The notes: a model not told the origin generated them from the letters alone. DNA of 64,000 nucleotides from Candidatus Ribeiella danica (GCA_016717335.1 JADKFS010000002.1:1-64000), one strand, 5' to 3'. Positions 35,783 to 45,695 are shown, counted from the stretch's first letter. Numbers and translations: made by a program.

Positions 35783-36730
35783 TCAGCGGCACAGCTCGAC
35801 CACCAGCAGCTCCAGGCCGGTCTCGGCGTCCATTCGGCCGGTCTTGGTGGCGTGGTCGAGCTCGAGCACGCGGTCGTGCAGCTGCGCCAGCTCGGCGTCC
35901 GAGAAGCCGCGCGCCTGGTCGAGCGCCTTGCGGACGACGAACGGCTTCTGGCCGAGCCTGGCCGCGATGTCGTCCGGCCGCAGGCGCTGCGCGGCCAGCT
36001 CCTTGACCCCCAGCAGGATGCGCACCTGCCGCGCGATCATGAACAGGATATACGTGGCGGCCTGGCCGTCCTCGATCAGGTGCCGCAGGCTCTGCACCGC
36101 CGCGCCGCGCCGGCGCGCGCTCAGCTCATCGATGAAGGCGAACAGGTTCTGCTCCTGCCCGTCCTGCACCAGCAGGTCGACCTCGCGCACGGTGATGCGC
36201 CCGCCGCGCCCGACGTAGCCGGCCAGCTTCTCCAGCTCGCTCGCCAGCGCGCGCCCCTCGTTGCCGGCGAAGCTGATCAGCCGCTGCGCGGCGGCGGCGT
36301 CGAGCGCGACCCCGCGGGCCTTCGCGCGGTCGCCCAGCCAGCGCACCAGCTCGGCGCCCTCCCGCGGCTGGAACTCGCGCGCCTCGGCGGTCTTCTTGAG
36401 GTAGCCGAAGATCGCCCCGCGCTTGTCGAAGTCCTCGCTCTCGACGAACACCAGGTCGCAGGTGGCCGGGGCGCGCTCGAGGTAGGCGCGCAGCTCGTCG
36501 CGATCCTTGCCGGCCTTCTGGTGCTTCAGCAGGTCGTTGACGATCACCAGCCGCCGCTCGGCGATGAACGGGAGCGCCTCGCAGGCCGCCACCAGCGCGT
36601 CGAGCTTGAGCTTGCGCCCGTCCAGCGTCGCCATGTTCAGGTCGGCCAGGTCGGGCGGGATGCTCGCCTTGAGCCGGGCCAGCGCCTCGCTGCGCGCCAG
36701 CTCGTCGGGGCCGTAGAGCAGGTAAATCAT
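35783..36730 (-). CDS. holA: DNA polymerase III delta subunit
   Basis: A 315-residue clamp-loader delta subunit, which opens the sliding clamp during replication. It starts MIYLLYGPDELARSEALARL (domain I without a working Walker A), continues with RRLVIVNDLL and VFVESEDFDKR, then domain II (LISFAGNEGRALASELEKLA) and domain III (ARQVRILLGVKEL, LDQARGFSDAELAQLHDRVL). Length and order fit the family. Convergent to rpsT; the upstream region holds a heptamer palindrome and the candidate RNA. Confidence 0.93.
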   Translation of the reverse strand: MIYLLYGPDELARSEALARLKASIPPDLADLNMATLDGRKLKLDALVAACEALPFIAERRLVIVNDLLKHQKAGKDRDELRAYLERAPATCDLVFVESEDFDKRGAIFGYLKKTAEAREFQPREGAELVRWLGDRAKARGVALDAAAAQRLISFAGNEGRALASELEKLAGYVGRGGRITVREVDLLVQDGQEQNLFAFIDELSARRRGAAVQSLRHLIEDGQAATYILFMIARQVRILLGVKELAAQRLRPDDIAARLGQKPFVVRKALDQARGFSDAELAQLHDRVLELDHATKTGRMDAETGLELLVVELCR

Positions 36731-36807
36731 TGAATTATGAATTATGAGTTCTGAGTTCTGAGTTTGGCGAGCGCAACTCAGAACTCAGAACTCAGAACTC
36801 AGAACTG
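36731..36807. repeat. Palindromic GAGTTCT heptamer repeat
   Basis: GAGTTCTGAGTTCTGAGTTTG on the left faces CAGAACTCAGAACTCAGAAC on the right, so the heptamers form an inverted array that could fold as one hairpin just upstream of holA. Confidence 0.85.
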
Positions 36808-36975
36808 AAAAAGAGGCCCTACCACTGGCGTAGATGGGTTAGTTTCGAACCTGCTTACGCAGGTGGGTGCCCGCCCGCGAGCGTCTGCGGCCCGCCGCAT
36901 AGCCCGCATTGGAGCAAAGCTCCCTTCGAAACTGTGTTGGCTCGAAACAACACCCACCCACGCGCAGCGTAGGGT
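36808..36975 (-). ncRNA. Candidate structured small RNA, about 168 nt
   Basis: A minus-strand transcript unit without an open frame. Its ends pair (CTACC with GGTAG, CTG with CAG, GCG with CGC, TGGGT with ACCCA). Inside lie a hairpin GTGTTG/CAACAC, a stem TTTCGAA/TTCGAAA, hairpins GGAGC-TTT-GCTCC and TGCGG/CCGCA, and CCTGC-GTAA-GCAGG with a GNRA loop. A T-run ends it at 36812-36808. The size resembles 6S RNA, but the branched fold is not the plain rod of 6S and I cannot assign a class. Evidence is my own reading of pairings, not a model search. Confidence 0.5.
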
Positions 36976-36981
36976 AGCTTG

Positions 36982-37010
36982 ATCATAGCACGTTGCGCCG
37001 GTTTAGGCAA
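36982..37010 (-). promoter_or_regulatory. Promoter of the candidate RNA
   Basis: On the minus strand TTGCCT (37010-37005), a 17-base spacer, TATGAT (36987-36982). It points away from the VWA gene and into the structured segment. Confidence 0.65.
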
Positions 37011-37128
37011 ACGCGCCGGGTCGGCGCACGCTATCTCCTGGAACAATTTCCAGTTCCCAGCGTCCTATGATTCGAGCGTCACTCTTTTTAACGGGCCGCG
37101 GAAGGCGAAGCTCCCCAGGAGGTAGTCT

Positions 37129-38478
37129 ATGCGCCGGATGATCTTGCTGCTGGCCTTGCTGATGCTGCCGGCCCTGCCGGCCTACGCCCAGCCCGCGCTG
37201 AGCGCGCGCGTGACCCAGGTCGATAGCTCGCACTACCCCGACGTGACGCTCTACGTGAGCGTGACCGACGCGGCCGGCCGACCGGCCGGCGGGCTCGCCG
37301 CGACCGACTTCTCGATCTCCGAGGACGGGCAGAACGTCGATCTGAGCAGCTTCGTCGGCGGCGGGGCCAGCCCGGTCGCCACCGCGCTGCTGATCGATCG
37401 CTCGGCCAGCATGGAGGATCGCGACAAGATCGGCGACGCGCAGGACGCCGCGCGCGCGTTCGTCGGCCAGATGCGGCCGGGCGACCGGACGGCGCTGATC
37501 GCCTTCAGCTCGCGCCCGCAGACGATCCAGGAGTTCACCGCCGACCAGCCCGACCTGCTCCGGGCGATCGGCCGGGTCAGGCCCGACGGCGGCACCGCGA
37601 TCTACGACAGCGTCATCGCCGGCGTGGATGCGCTCAAGGACAGCGCGGGCCGCCGCGCGCTGCTGCTGCTGACGGATGGGCAGGACTGCCGCGATTCGAA
37701 CAGCTGCCCCGACCAGTATGGCAGCCGCAGCTCGCTCGATCAGGCGATCGACTACGCCAGCCGCCAGGGCCAGCCGCTCTACGTGGTCGGCCTGGGCGAC
37801 CGCGGCAGCGACGACCGGGATGGGGTTGACGAGGCGGTGCTCCAGCGACTCGCCCAGGCGACCGGCGGCGAGTACTTCTACGCGCCGACCGGCGACCAGC
37901 TCGCCGGGCTGTACCGCAAGCTCTCGGCCGATCTGCAGCAGGAGTACGCGCTGACCTACCGCAGCCCGCGCCCGTTCTACGACGGCACGCGCCGCGACAT
38001 CCGCGTGAGCGTGAGCGGCGCGCCTGCGGCGTCCGGCCGCTATGTCGAGCGCCACCTGATCGACGTTCGCTCCGACCCGCTGGTCGGCCTGCTGCTGCTG
38101 ATCCCTATCCTCGGGGCGCTGCTGCTGCCGTCGCTGCGGCACAAGCGCCTGCCGGTCGACCCGGCACCATCCGCCGCGCAGGAGAGCCCCGCCACCCCGC
38201 CGCCCCCCGCGACCGGCTCGACGATCGTGCCGTCTTATCCTGTCGTACTGCCGCCGGATGTGCCCCGCTGCACCAGCTGCGACGCGCCGCTGCTGCGGGC
38301 GGGCGCGCGCTTCTGCGCGGAGTGCGGCGCGGCCCAGCCGGCCGCCGACACCAGCGCCAAGCGCGTGTTCTGTGACCAGTGCGGGCGCCCGCTGCGCGCG
38401 GGCGCGCGCTTCTGCACGCACTGCGGGGCGACCGCCGCCGTGCCGCCGCTGGCCAGCGGCGCGCAGCCCGTACGCTAG
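37129..38478 (+). CDS. VWA-domain membrane protein with C-terminal zinc ribbons
   Basis: A 449-residue protein. A signal peptide (LLLALLMLPALPAYA) precedes a short beta domain, then a von Willebrand A domain with MIDAS motif DRSAS (about 88-92), the threonine-containing GGTAIYDS and LLLTDGQD. A transmembrane helix follows (LVGLLLLIPILGALLLPSL, about 323-341). The C-terminus has two zinc ribbons, CTSC...CAEC and CDQC...CTHC, separated by about 20 residues. This topology places the VWA domain outside and the zinc ribbons in the cytoplasm. VWA proteins usually assemble metal-dependent complexes. ATG 37129 follows CCAGGAGG. The FHA protein downstream may be a partner. Confidence 0.85.
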   Translation: MRRMILLLALLMLPALPAYAQPALSARVTQVDSSHYPDVTLYVSVTDAAGRPAGGLAATDFSISEDGQNVDLSSFVGGGASPVATALLIDRSASMEDRDKIGDAQDAARAFVGQMRPGDRTALIAFSSRPQTIQEFTADQPDLLRAIGRVRPDGGTAIYDSVIAGVDALKDSAGRRALLLLTDGQDCRDSNSCPDQYGSRSSLDQAIDYASRQGQPLYVVGLGDRGSDDRDGVDEAVLQRLAQATGGEYFYAPTGDQLAGLYRKLSADLQQEYALTYRSPRPFYDGTRRDIRVSVSGAPAASGRYVERHLIDVRSDPLVGLLLLIPILGALLLPSLRHKRLPVDPAPSAAQESPATPPPPATGSTIVPSYPVVLPPDVPRCTSCDAPLLRAGARFCAECGAAQPAADTSAKRVFCDQCGRPLRAGARFCTHCGATAAVPPLASGAQPVR

Positions 38479-38498
38479 GAGATCGCGTTGAATACGCT

Positions 38499-38632
38499 CT
38501 CACCCCCCGCTCTCTCCCAGGGGTGGGAGAGGGGGGATTCTTCAGGCATCAGGGTGCCGTCGCTGTGTGACGGCACCCTGATGCCCAGAATATCACCCCC
38601 GCCCCTGGCAGGGGCGGGGGCAGGGAGAGGGG
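38499..38632. repeat. Composite three-hairpin element, copy C
   Basis: Inverted relative to copies A and B: the CTCTCCCAGGGGTGGGAGAG hairpin comes first, then the central palindrome 38545-38585 (GGCATCAGGGTGCCGTC arm), then CCCCCGCCCCTGGCAGGGGC. It fills the gap between the VWA and FHA genes. Confidence 0.8.
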
Positions 38633-38654
38633 ACGACCTTAAGAGAGGATACCG

Positions 38655-39524
38655 ATGAGCAAGACGATGCAAATCTACTACACCGCCGTGCTCGGCGCGC
38701 TGGGCGGGCTGCTGGGCTGGTGGATCATGGGCAGCGTCCCCACCGGCGCGTGGAGCGTCTGGCTGGCCTACCCGCTCGTCGGCGCGGGGCTGGGGCTGTG
38801 CATCGGCGCGTGCATCGCCGCGACCGACGGCGCGCTGGTCAAGCGCAGCCCTCGCCGCGCGCTGCGCGACGGACTGGCCGGCGGAGCCGTGGGCGCGCTG
38901 GCAGGTCTGCTCGGCTTGCTACTGGCCGAGGCCGGCTTCCTGGCGATCGGCGGCGGGCTGGCCGGCCGCACGCTCGGCTGGATGGCGCTCGGCGGCCTGA
39001 TTGGCCTGAGCGACCTGCTGCTCACGCGGCGGGCCAACCGCGCCCTCTACGGCGCGCTGGGCGGGCTGCTGGGCGGGCTGGTCGGCGGGGCGCTCTACGA
39101 GGCGCTCACGCAGGCCTTCCTGGCCCAGAGCGACCGCGCCCAGGTGGTGGTCGGCGGCGTCGGGCTGGCGCTGCTGGGCGCCTGCATCGGCGCGCTCATC
39201 CCGCTGGCGCGCCAGGCGCTCTCGCGCGGCGAGCTGCGCGTGCTGAGCGGCGAGCAGGCCGGCCTGGTGCGCGAGGTGACCGACAGCGCCACGATCGGCC
39301 GCTACGACGGCTGCGACCTGTACCTGCCCGACTCGGGCGTGGCGTGGCGCCACGCGCTGGTGCGCCGGACCGCGCAGGGCTTCGTGATGGAGGTGCTGGC
39401 CCAGGCCGATCGCGGCGCGACTCTGGGCGACCGCGCGCTTGCGCCCGGCGAGGCGGCGCCGCTGCGCGGCGGCGAGCGGATCGTGCTCGGCGGGACGACG
39501 CTGGAGTTCGTGGGGCGGCGGTAG
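38655..39524 (+). CDS. FHA-domain membrane protein
   Basis: A 289-residue protein with six or so glycine-rich hydrophobic segments in the first 185 residues (for example LGALGGLLGWWIMG, LGGLLGGLVGGALYEAL). A C-terminal forkhead-associated domain follows, from about 195: LSGEQAGLVREVTDSATIGR, then the FHA marks IGRYDGCDLYLPDSGVAWRHALV with RRT. FHA domains bind phosphothreonine peptides, so a Ser/Thr kinase should modify its partner. Probably co-expressed with the VWA gene upstream, though a composite hairpin element separates them. Confidence 0.83.
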   Translation: MSKTMQIYYTAVLGALGGLLGWWIMGSVPTGAWSVWLAYPLVGAGLGLCIGACIAATDGALVKRSPRRALRDGLAGGAVGALAGLLGLLLAEAGFLAIGGGLAGRTLGWMALGGLIGLSDLLLTRRANRALYGALGGLLGGLVGGALYEALTQAFLAQSDRAQVVVGGVGLALLGACIGALIPLARQALSRGELRVLSGEQAGLVREVTDSATIGRYDGCDLYLPDSGVAWRHALVRRTAQGFVMEVLAQADRGATLGDRALAPGEAAPLRGGERIVLGGTTLEFVGRR

Positions 39525-39590
39525 CGCGGCAGCCCCGGCACCTAACTTGCACATCGGCACCTTGGATCATTCGACACGAGAGGAGCCGAC

Positions 39591-39833
39591 GTGAGCAAGC
39601 AGCGTAACACCAAGAGCAGCGCGAAGCCAACCCCGAGCGATCTCAAGCCCGAGCGCGAGCGGCGCGGGCAAAAGAGCGGGCCGTCGGCCGCCGACCAGCG
39701 CGGCGCGACCGAGCAGCAGGTCCAGCCGCTCACGCCGCCCATGGCCGAGTCCGACCAGCAGCCGCGCGACCCCAGCCGCGGCGCGCAGCCCGACAAGGGC
39801 CTCGACCCGGCCGACGAGCTGACGCCGGGCTAG
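39591..39833 (+). CDS. Small hydrophilic protein, function unknown
   Basis: An 80-residue, highly charged, proline/glutamine-rich protein without hydrophobic segments, probably disordered. It begins at GTG 39591 after GAGAGGAGCCGAC, a strong ribosome binding site, which is the main reason to accept it. No family recognised. Confidence 0.55.
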   Translation: MSKQRNTKSSAKPTPSDLKPERERRGQKSGPSAADQRGATEQQVQPLTPPMAESDQQPRDPSRGAQPDKGLDPADELTPG

Positions 39834-39845
39834 CCCCCCCCCTTT

Positions 39846-39902
39846 AAGGATAACCCCCTCTCCCGTTCTGGGAGAGGGGGCAAGGGGGTGAGGGGGTGAG
39901 GG
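39846..39902. repeat. Partial composite hairpin element
   Basis: CCCCCTCTCCCGTTCTGGGAGAGGGGG hairpin plus the tail CAAGGGGGTGAGGGG, between convergent genes; possibly serves as a transcription stop. Confidence 0.55.
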
Positions 39903-39937
39903 AAAACAATGCACACCTGAAAGGGGCGGGGATGGGG

Positions 39938-40696
39938 TCACGAAGCCAGCGCAGCGCCATAGAACTCGGCCAGCGCCCGCGCGACCTCGCGCACGATCGC
40001 GGCCAGGTAGCGCCGGCCGCGCTCGGCGTCGGCTTGGTCGGGGCTGTCGGTGTAGCCCTCGATCTGCTGCCAGGCGCCGTGCAGCTCGGCCCGGTAGGGA
40101 CTGAAGCCCTGCGCGCTGGAATCGCCCGGCGCGTCGCGGTGCGGGCGCGGCTCGCGCACCAGCTCCGGGCGCAGCGCCAGCACCAGCGAGGTCTCGAACG
40201 TGCCGGCGTGCCCCGGCAGCCCGGCGCCGATGTGCCCCTGTAGGGCGACCAGCGCGTCCCACGCGATCGTCCAGTAGGCCGCCGCCGCCAGGTTGGCGGG
40301 GTGCCGCAGCGCCAGGTCGCGCGCGACCAGCTGGATCAGCTCGCTGTTGCCGCCGTGGCCGTTCAGGATGAAGATGCGCCGGAAGCCGCTCGCGATCAGC
40401 GACTCGGCCAGGTCGGTCAGCACGCGGTAGTACGTCTCGGTGCCGAGCGACAGCGTGCCGCCGAACGGCAGGTGGTGGTGCGAGCTACCGAACGGCAGCG
40501 TCGGCGCGACGACCACCGGGATCTGGCCCTCGACCTGCTGGGCGGCCGCGCGCGCAATATGCTCGACCGCGAAGCGGTCGGTGCCGACCGGCAGGTGCGG
40601 CCCGTGCTGCTCGGTCGCGCCCACCGGCAGAATCACCAGCGCGTCGGGCGCGAGCGCGCGCAGCTCCGCGCGCGTCAGCTCGTCGAGCAGTCGCAT
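39938..40696 (-). CDS. Creatininase-family amidohydrolase
   Basis: A 252-residue enzyme of the creatininase / MftE-like family, which are zinc or manganese amidohydrolases. Metal ligands are seen in LPVGATEQHGPHLPVGTD (Glu, His and Asp) and ILNGHGGNSEL, with the later His/Glu in GHAGTFETSLVLAL. Usual length (about 240-260). Substrates range from creatinine to cyclic amides. It lies at the downstream end of the amino-sugar minus-strand group, after RidA. Actual substrate unknown. Confidence 0.88.
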   Translation of the reverse strand: MRLLDELTRAELRALAPDALVILPVGATEQHGPHLPVGTDRFAVEHIARAAAQQVEGQIPVVVAPTLPFGSSHHHLPFGGTLSLGTETYYRVLTDLAESLIASGFRRIFILNGHGGNSELIQLVARDLALRHPANLAAAAYWTIAWDALVALQGHIGAGLPGHAGTFETSLVLALRPELVREPRPHRDAPGDSSAQGFSPYRAELHGAWQQIEGYTDSPDQADAERGRRYLAAIVREVARALAEFYGAALAS

Positions 40697-40787
40697 AGCT
40701 TTCTCCTTATTATGTCACGCAGAGCGGCTCATCACGCAAAGGCATCAGAGGCGGCTTTGCGTGAGCGAATCCGTACTGGCCGACTCG

Positions 40788-41168
40788 TTAGCCGCCCACG
40801 TAGGCGATCACATCGATCTCGACCAGGATGCCCATCAGCTGGCTGCCCACCGTCGTGCGCACCGGCTTGGGGTCGGGGAAGTAGGTCGCGTAGACCGTGT
40901 TGAAGCGCTGGAACAGCGCCAGATCGCTCAGGTGAACGGTCGCCTTGACGACGTCGGCCATGCTGGCGCCGCCGGCCTCCAGGATCGACTTGACGTTCTC
41001 AAGCACCTGCGCGGTCTGCTCCTCGATCGTGTCGCCGGCGAGCTTGCCGGTCGCGGGGTTGGCCGGTCCCTGCCCGGCGACGAACACGAAGTCGCCCGCG
41101 CGCAGCCCCGGCGAGTAGGCGCCGGCTGGCTTGGGGCCGTTCTGGGGAACGATAAGCTGTTTTGGCAT
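40788..41168 (-). CDS. ridA: RidA-family enamine/imine deaminase
   Basis: A 126-residue RidA (YjgF/YER057c) protein. It hydrolyses reactive 2-aminoacrylate and similar enamines produced by PLP enzymes. Family marks: VPQNGPKPAGAYSPGLRAGDFVFVAGQGP at the start, ENVKSILEAGGASMADVVKATV, and the arginine that holds the carboxylate in KPVRTTVGSQL, with EIDVIAYV at the end. Full-length. Linked to neighbouring nitrogen-sugar metabolism by position only. Confidence 0.93.
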   Translation of the reverse strand: MPKQLIVPQNGPKPAGAYSPGLRAGDFVFVAGQGPANPATGKLAGDTIEEQTAQVLENVKSILEAGGASMADVVKATVHLSDLALFQRFNTVYATYFPDPKPVRTTVGSQLMGILVEIDVIAYVGG

Positions 41169-41174
41169 ACACTC

Positions 41175-42394
<1,220 letters not shown>

Positions 42395-42409
42395 GATAGA
42401 CTCCTTCAT

Positions 42410-42790
42410 CTATTCGACGGAAGACGAACGACCACCGACCAACGACGATGGACGATGGACGATAGACGATGGACGATAGACCAAAGACCAAGGACCAAAG
42501 ACCAAGGACCAAGGGCCAAGAACCAAGGACCAAAGACCAAGGACCAAGGGCCAAGAACCAAGGACCAAAGACCAAGGACCAAGGACCAAGAACCAAGGAC
42601 CAAAGACCAAGGACCAAGGGCCAAGAACCAAGGACCAAAGACCAAGGACCAAGGACCAAGAACTAAGAACCCAGGCCCACGGGTCACCTTGTCACCTTGT
42701 CACCCGGTCACGCTCAAGCCCCAAGCCCCAAGTCCCAAATCCCTAGCCCCAGGGAGCTTGTCTCCTTGTCTCCTTGTCTCCTTGTCTCCC
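42410..42790. repeat. ACCAAGG/CCAAAGA heptamer array
   Basis: A 398-base gene-free gap. CGATGGA heptamers, then about 25 copies of the 7-nt unit ACCAAGG, ACCAAAG, GCCAAGA types in ordered higher-order groups, then TTGTCACC octamers, CCCCAAG heptamers and CCTTGTCT octamers. Confidence 0.93.
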
Positions 42791-42792
42791 AT

Positions 42793-44064
42793 CTACCTTC
42801 GCTGATCCCGCACCGGCCCCTGCTGCGCGCGCGCGTACAGCTCGGCCCACTCGGGCGTGCCGTCGTCGAAGCGCACCTCCATCGTCGCGCCGCGCTCCTG
42901 GGCCGGCTGGTTGCCGGAGAGGAAGTCATCCCAGCACTGCGGGCGCATCTCGGTGTAGTGCATCACCCGGCCGCCCTGCCAGACGACCGACATGATCATG
43001 CGCGGCCGGGGGTGCTCGTGGGGCGGCTGCATGCGGTAGCGCGCCAGCGCCTGCTCGTCGATCTCGATCCCCAGGCCGGGGCCGTCGGGCACTCTGAGAT
43101 AGCCGCCCTTGATCGCGAGCGGCTCGGCCAGCAGGTCGTCGGCGTAGTTGTTCAGGCAGTTCACGCTCGGCCACTGCGCGAAGGGCAGCACCGCGCCCAG
43201 CTGCGCCGAGAGCGCGGTCGTCAGCCCGGTGCCGACCATCTGCAGCCAGAAGGGCTTCTCGAACGCCGCCGCCAGCGCGCCCTGCCGCAGGATGCTCGCC
43301 ACGCCGCCGCTGACCACAAAGCCATCGCAGACCTCGTCGCGCGCGACCGTCGCGAAGGGCGGCTCGCCGAAGTGCAGCGCGAGCGGGCGGCTGGTCTTCT
43401 GGCGCAGCAGCCGCTGGCCCTCGACGTCGCGCTGCATGATCGGCGACTCGTAGATCGCCACGCGCGGCTGCTTGTCCAGCTCGGCCAGCACCGGCGCGGC
43501 GTTGCCGAGGTTGATCAGCATCTGGTTCCAGTCCAGGTCGAGCCGGAAGTGCGGCGGCGTGACCGCGCTGATCGCCTCGACCTGGGCGTAGACGTCGAAC
43601 CACGGCCGGGCCTTGATCTTGTACGAGGTGTAGCCGGCCGCCAGCGCCTCCTGGGCCTCGGCCGCGTTCGCCTCGGGCGGCATGTCGATGTTCCACCACG
43701 AGATCGGGCACCACTCGCGCACGCGCGGCTGGTTGAACAGCCGGTAGGCCGGCACGCCGAGCGCCTTGCCGACCAGGTCGTACAGCGCCATCTGCAGCCC
43801 GGCGCCGAGCGAGTCGTCGCCCAGGAAGTCGGCCGGGTTGCCGCCGCGCACCCGCTCGATCGCCGAGTCGGGCACGCGGCCCCAGGTGTAGTGCAGGATC
43901 GTCTCGCCGTAGCCGACCAGGTCGGGCACGTCGGTCGTCACGCGGATAATTTCGGAGACGCGCCACTGCCAGACCTCGCGGGCGTTCCACTCCTGGCAGC
44001 GCGGGGTGAACGGCACGTCGACGACGATCCGCTCGACGTCGCGGATTCGCAGGCTCAGGGTCAT
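42793..44064 (-). CDS. Enolase-superfamily (mandelate racemase/muconate lactonizing-like) enzyme
   Basis: A 423-residue member of the enolase superfamily, which abstracts a proton next to a carboxylate using Mg2+. An N-terminal capping domain is followed by the barrel with YKIKAR (KxK base pair), metal-site residues in LDLDWNQ, IYESPI and LHFGEPP, and GGVASILRQG late. The extended C-terminus beyond about residue 390 is unusual. ATG 44064 is used; the longer frame reads into the DUF4127 gene. Likely dehydrates an acid sugar from the locus. Confidence 0.85.
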   Translation of the reverse strand: MTLSLRIRDVERIVVDVPFTPRCQEWNAREVWQWRVSEIIRVTTDVPDLVGYGETILHYTWGRVPDSAIERVRGGNPADFLGDDSLGAGLQMALYDLVGKALGVPAYRLFNQPRVREWCPISWWNIDMPPEANAAEAQEALAAGYTSYKIKARPWFDVYAQVEAISAVTPPHFRLDLDWNQMLINLGNAAPVLAELDKQPRVAIYESPIMQRDVEGQRLLRQKTSRPLALHFGEPPFATVARDEVCDGFVVSGGVASILRQGALAAAFEKPFWLQMVGTGLTTALSAQLGAVLPFAQWPSVNCLNNYADDLLAEPLAIKGGYLRVPDGPGLGIEIDEQALARYRMQPPHEHPRPRMIMSVVWQGGRVMHYTEMRPQCWDDFLSGNQPAQERGATMEVRFDDGTPEWAELYARAQQGPVRDQRR

Positions 44065-44132
44065 TCTTTTGAACCTTTCTATCAGGTCAGTCGTCGCTTG
44101 GAGCACCCCGCCGGTAGAGGGGTGAGGGACGA

Positions 44133-45695
44133 CTAAACATGCTCCAGCTCGAAATCGACCTCGAAGGTGCGCCCCCACGGCAGGCACACGCTGCCGGGCG
44201 CCAGCCGCCAGCGCCCCGCGAATCCGGGCAGCCGCTCGATCAGCGCGTCGAGCCGCCGCTCGATCAGCGCGCAGGCCTCCGGCAGCAGCTCGGGCGTCGG
44301 CTCGGCCAGGCCGTGCTCGGCGCGCAGCCACTCGCGCAGCTCGGCCCGCGCGACCTGCTGGTAGCCCCAGTCCTCCACGAGCCGGTGCAGCAGGAAGCGC
44401 TCCTGGGCCGCGCGCTGGCCGGCCGTGCGGATGAGCCGTGCCGCGCAGGCCTGCGCCAGCGCCGTGCCGATTGTGTTGCCGGCGGTGTTCCAGCCGCCGT
44501 AGGCCGCCAGCTCAGTCAGGTCGCCGCGCGCCAGCAGCAGCTCGACCAGCGCCGGGTCGGCGCCGTTCGGGTAGGCCACGTCGGCCACGACCACCGGCTG
44601 GCCGCGCGCCAGGCGCGTGTCGATCTCGGCAGCAAGCGCCTCCAGCGCGGGCAAGCGCGCCGCGCGCTCCTGCCCGGCGTGCTCGGGCGACCACTCGGCG
44701 CGGCGGGCCAGCGGCGCGTCGACCGCCAGCCAGATGTCGGCATCCGCCTCGGCCATGCGCCCGCCGACCGCGCGCACCTGCCGCTCGACCGTCACGCAGA
44801 TCGGGCCGTCCTCATAGGCCGCGACGTTTTCGGCGGCCTCGGGCGGCGCGTAGGATGCCGCGAAGCTGGGCGCGAGGCCATGCGCCTGGTTCAGCAGCCG
44901 CGCCAGCAGCGCGCAGCCCACCTCGTCGGCGCCGGGGTACATTAGCAAGCGCTGAACGCTAAACGCTGAACGCGGAACGTCAACCTTTTCATCGTTCAGC
45001 GTTCTACGTTCAGCGTTAAAACCCAACAGGTCGGCCCACTCGGACAGCCAGCGCTTCTCGCGCGAGGGCAGGCCGTAGGGGCTGGTGTCGTCGGAGCTGA
45101 GCACCAGCAGGTCGAGCGCACCGTCGGCCAGCAGCTGCAGCGCGCCAAGGTTGACGGCGTGGTTGCGCAGCCGCCGCCGCAGGAAGTCCTGGCGATGCTC
45201 CTGCGGGATCTCGGCCGCCAGCGCGTCCAGCTCGCCGTCGACCGGCTGGCCCTGGCGCCTTCGGTCGAGCAGCTGCGAGAGCCGGTACAGCCGCGCGCCG
45301 AAGGTCGCCCAGTACTCCGGCTCCTCGGCCGCGTCGTCGGCATTCGAGACCCTGGCGATCAGGCTGAAGCCGAAGATCGGCAGCCGCGGGTGGCCGCGCC
45401 GGATCGCCCGCAGCAAGTCGAGCCGGGCCAGGATCGCGCCGGCCGGCTCGCGGCTGGTGCGCGAGGCGATCAGCCCGCCGTAGCCCAGCATCTCGCACGA
45501 GACGACCAGGCCGTCGAGGGTCGGCGCGGTGTGGGCCAGCCAGTCGGCCAGCGCGGCGCAGTCGGCCGGGCGCCGGCGCGCGCTCAGGATCGCGGGCGGC
45601 GGCAGAGCCAGGCTGGCCCCGCCGATCGCGGCGATCATGGCCGGGTAGCGCGTGTTGGCGGGCCGCTCGTCGAGCGGGATGAGGCCGAGCTTCAT
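44133..45695 (-). CDS. DUF4127-family protein with in-frame repeat insertion
   Basis: A 520-residue cytoplasmic protein of the DUF4127 family, beginning MKLGLIPLDERPANTRYPA and containing VVSCEMLGYGGLIASR, LLVLSSDDTSPYG, YPGADEVG and AYGGWNTAGNTIG, which look like a metal-dependent active centre conserved in the family. Function is not established; these genes are often in sugar-utilisation operons. About 25 residues near 226-250 (NAERRTLNDEKVDV, SAFSVQRL) are translated GCTGAAC heptamers, placed between the ASP-rich segment and YPGADE. Apart from the insertion the chain appears complete. Confidence 0.85.
   Translation of the reverse strand: MKLGLIPLDERPANTRYPAMIAAIGGASLALPPPAILSARRRPADCAALADWLAHTAPTLDGLVVSCEMLGYGGLIASRTSREPAGAILARLDLLRAIRRGHPRLPIFGFSLIARVSNADDAAEEPEYWATFGARLYRLSQLLDRRRQGQPVDGELDALAAEIPQEHRQDFLRRRLRNHAVNLGALQLLADGALDLLVLSSDDTSPYGLPSREKRWLSEWADLLGFNAERRTLNDEKVDVPRSAFSVQRLLMYPGADEVGCALLARLLNQAHGLAPSFAASYAPPEAAENVAAYEDGPICVTVERQVRAVGGRMAEADADIWLAVDAPLARRAEWSPEHAGQERAARLPALEALAAEIDTRLARGQPVVVADVAYPNGADPALVELLLARGDLTELAAYGGWNTAGNTIGTALAQACAARLIRTAGQRAAQERFLLHRLVEDWGYQQVARAELREWLRAEHGLAEPTPELLPEACALIERRLDALIERLPGFAGRWRLAPGSVCLPWGRTFEVDFELEHV
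44946..45020 (-). repeat. In-frame palindromic GCTGAAC repeat inside the DUF4127 gene
   Basis: Left arm GCGCTGAACGCTAAACGCTG facing GTTCAGCGTTCTACGTTCAG on the right, spaced by CGGAACGTCAACCTTTTCAT. The same heptamer (GCTGAAC, GTTGAAC) is the major intergenic family in the window. Confidence 0.92.

Noticed and set aside
36808..36975. Naming the structured segment 6S RNA, tmRNA or SRP RNA
   Set aside because: It lacks the SRP loop sequence and tmRNA parts. The branched fold does not match 6S well, so only an unassigned RNA is reported.
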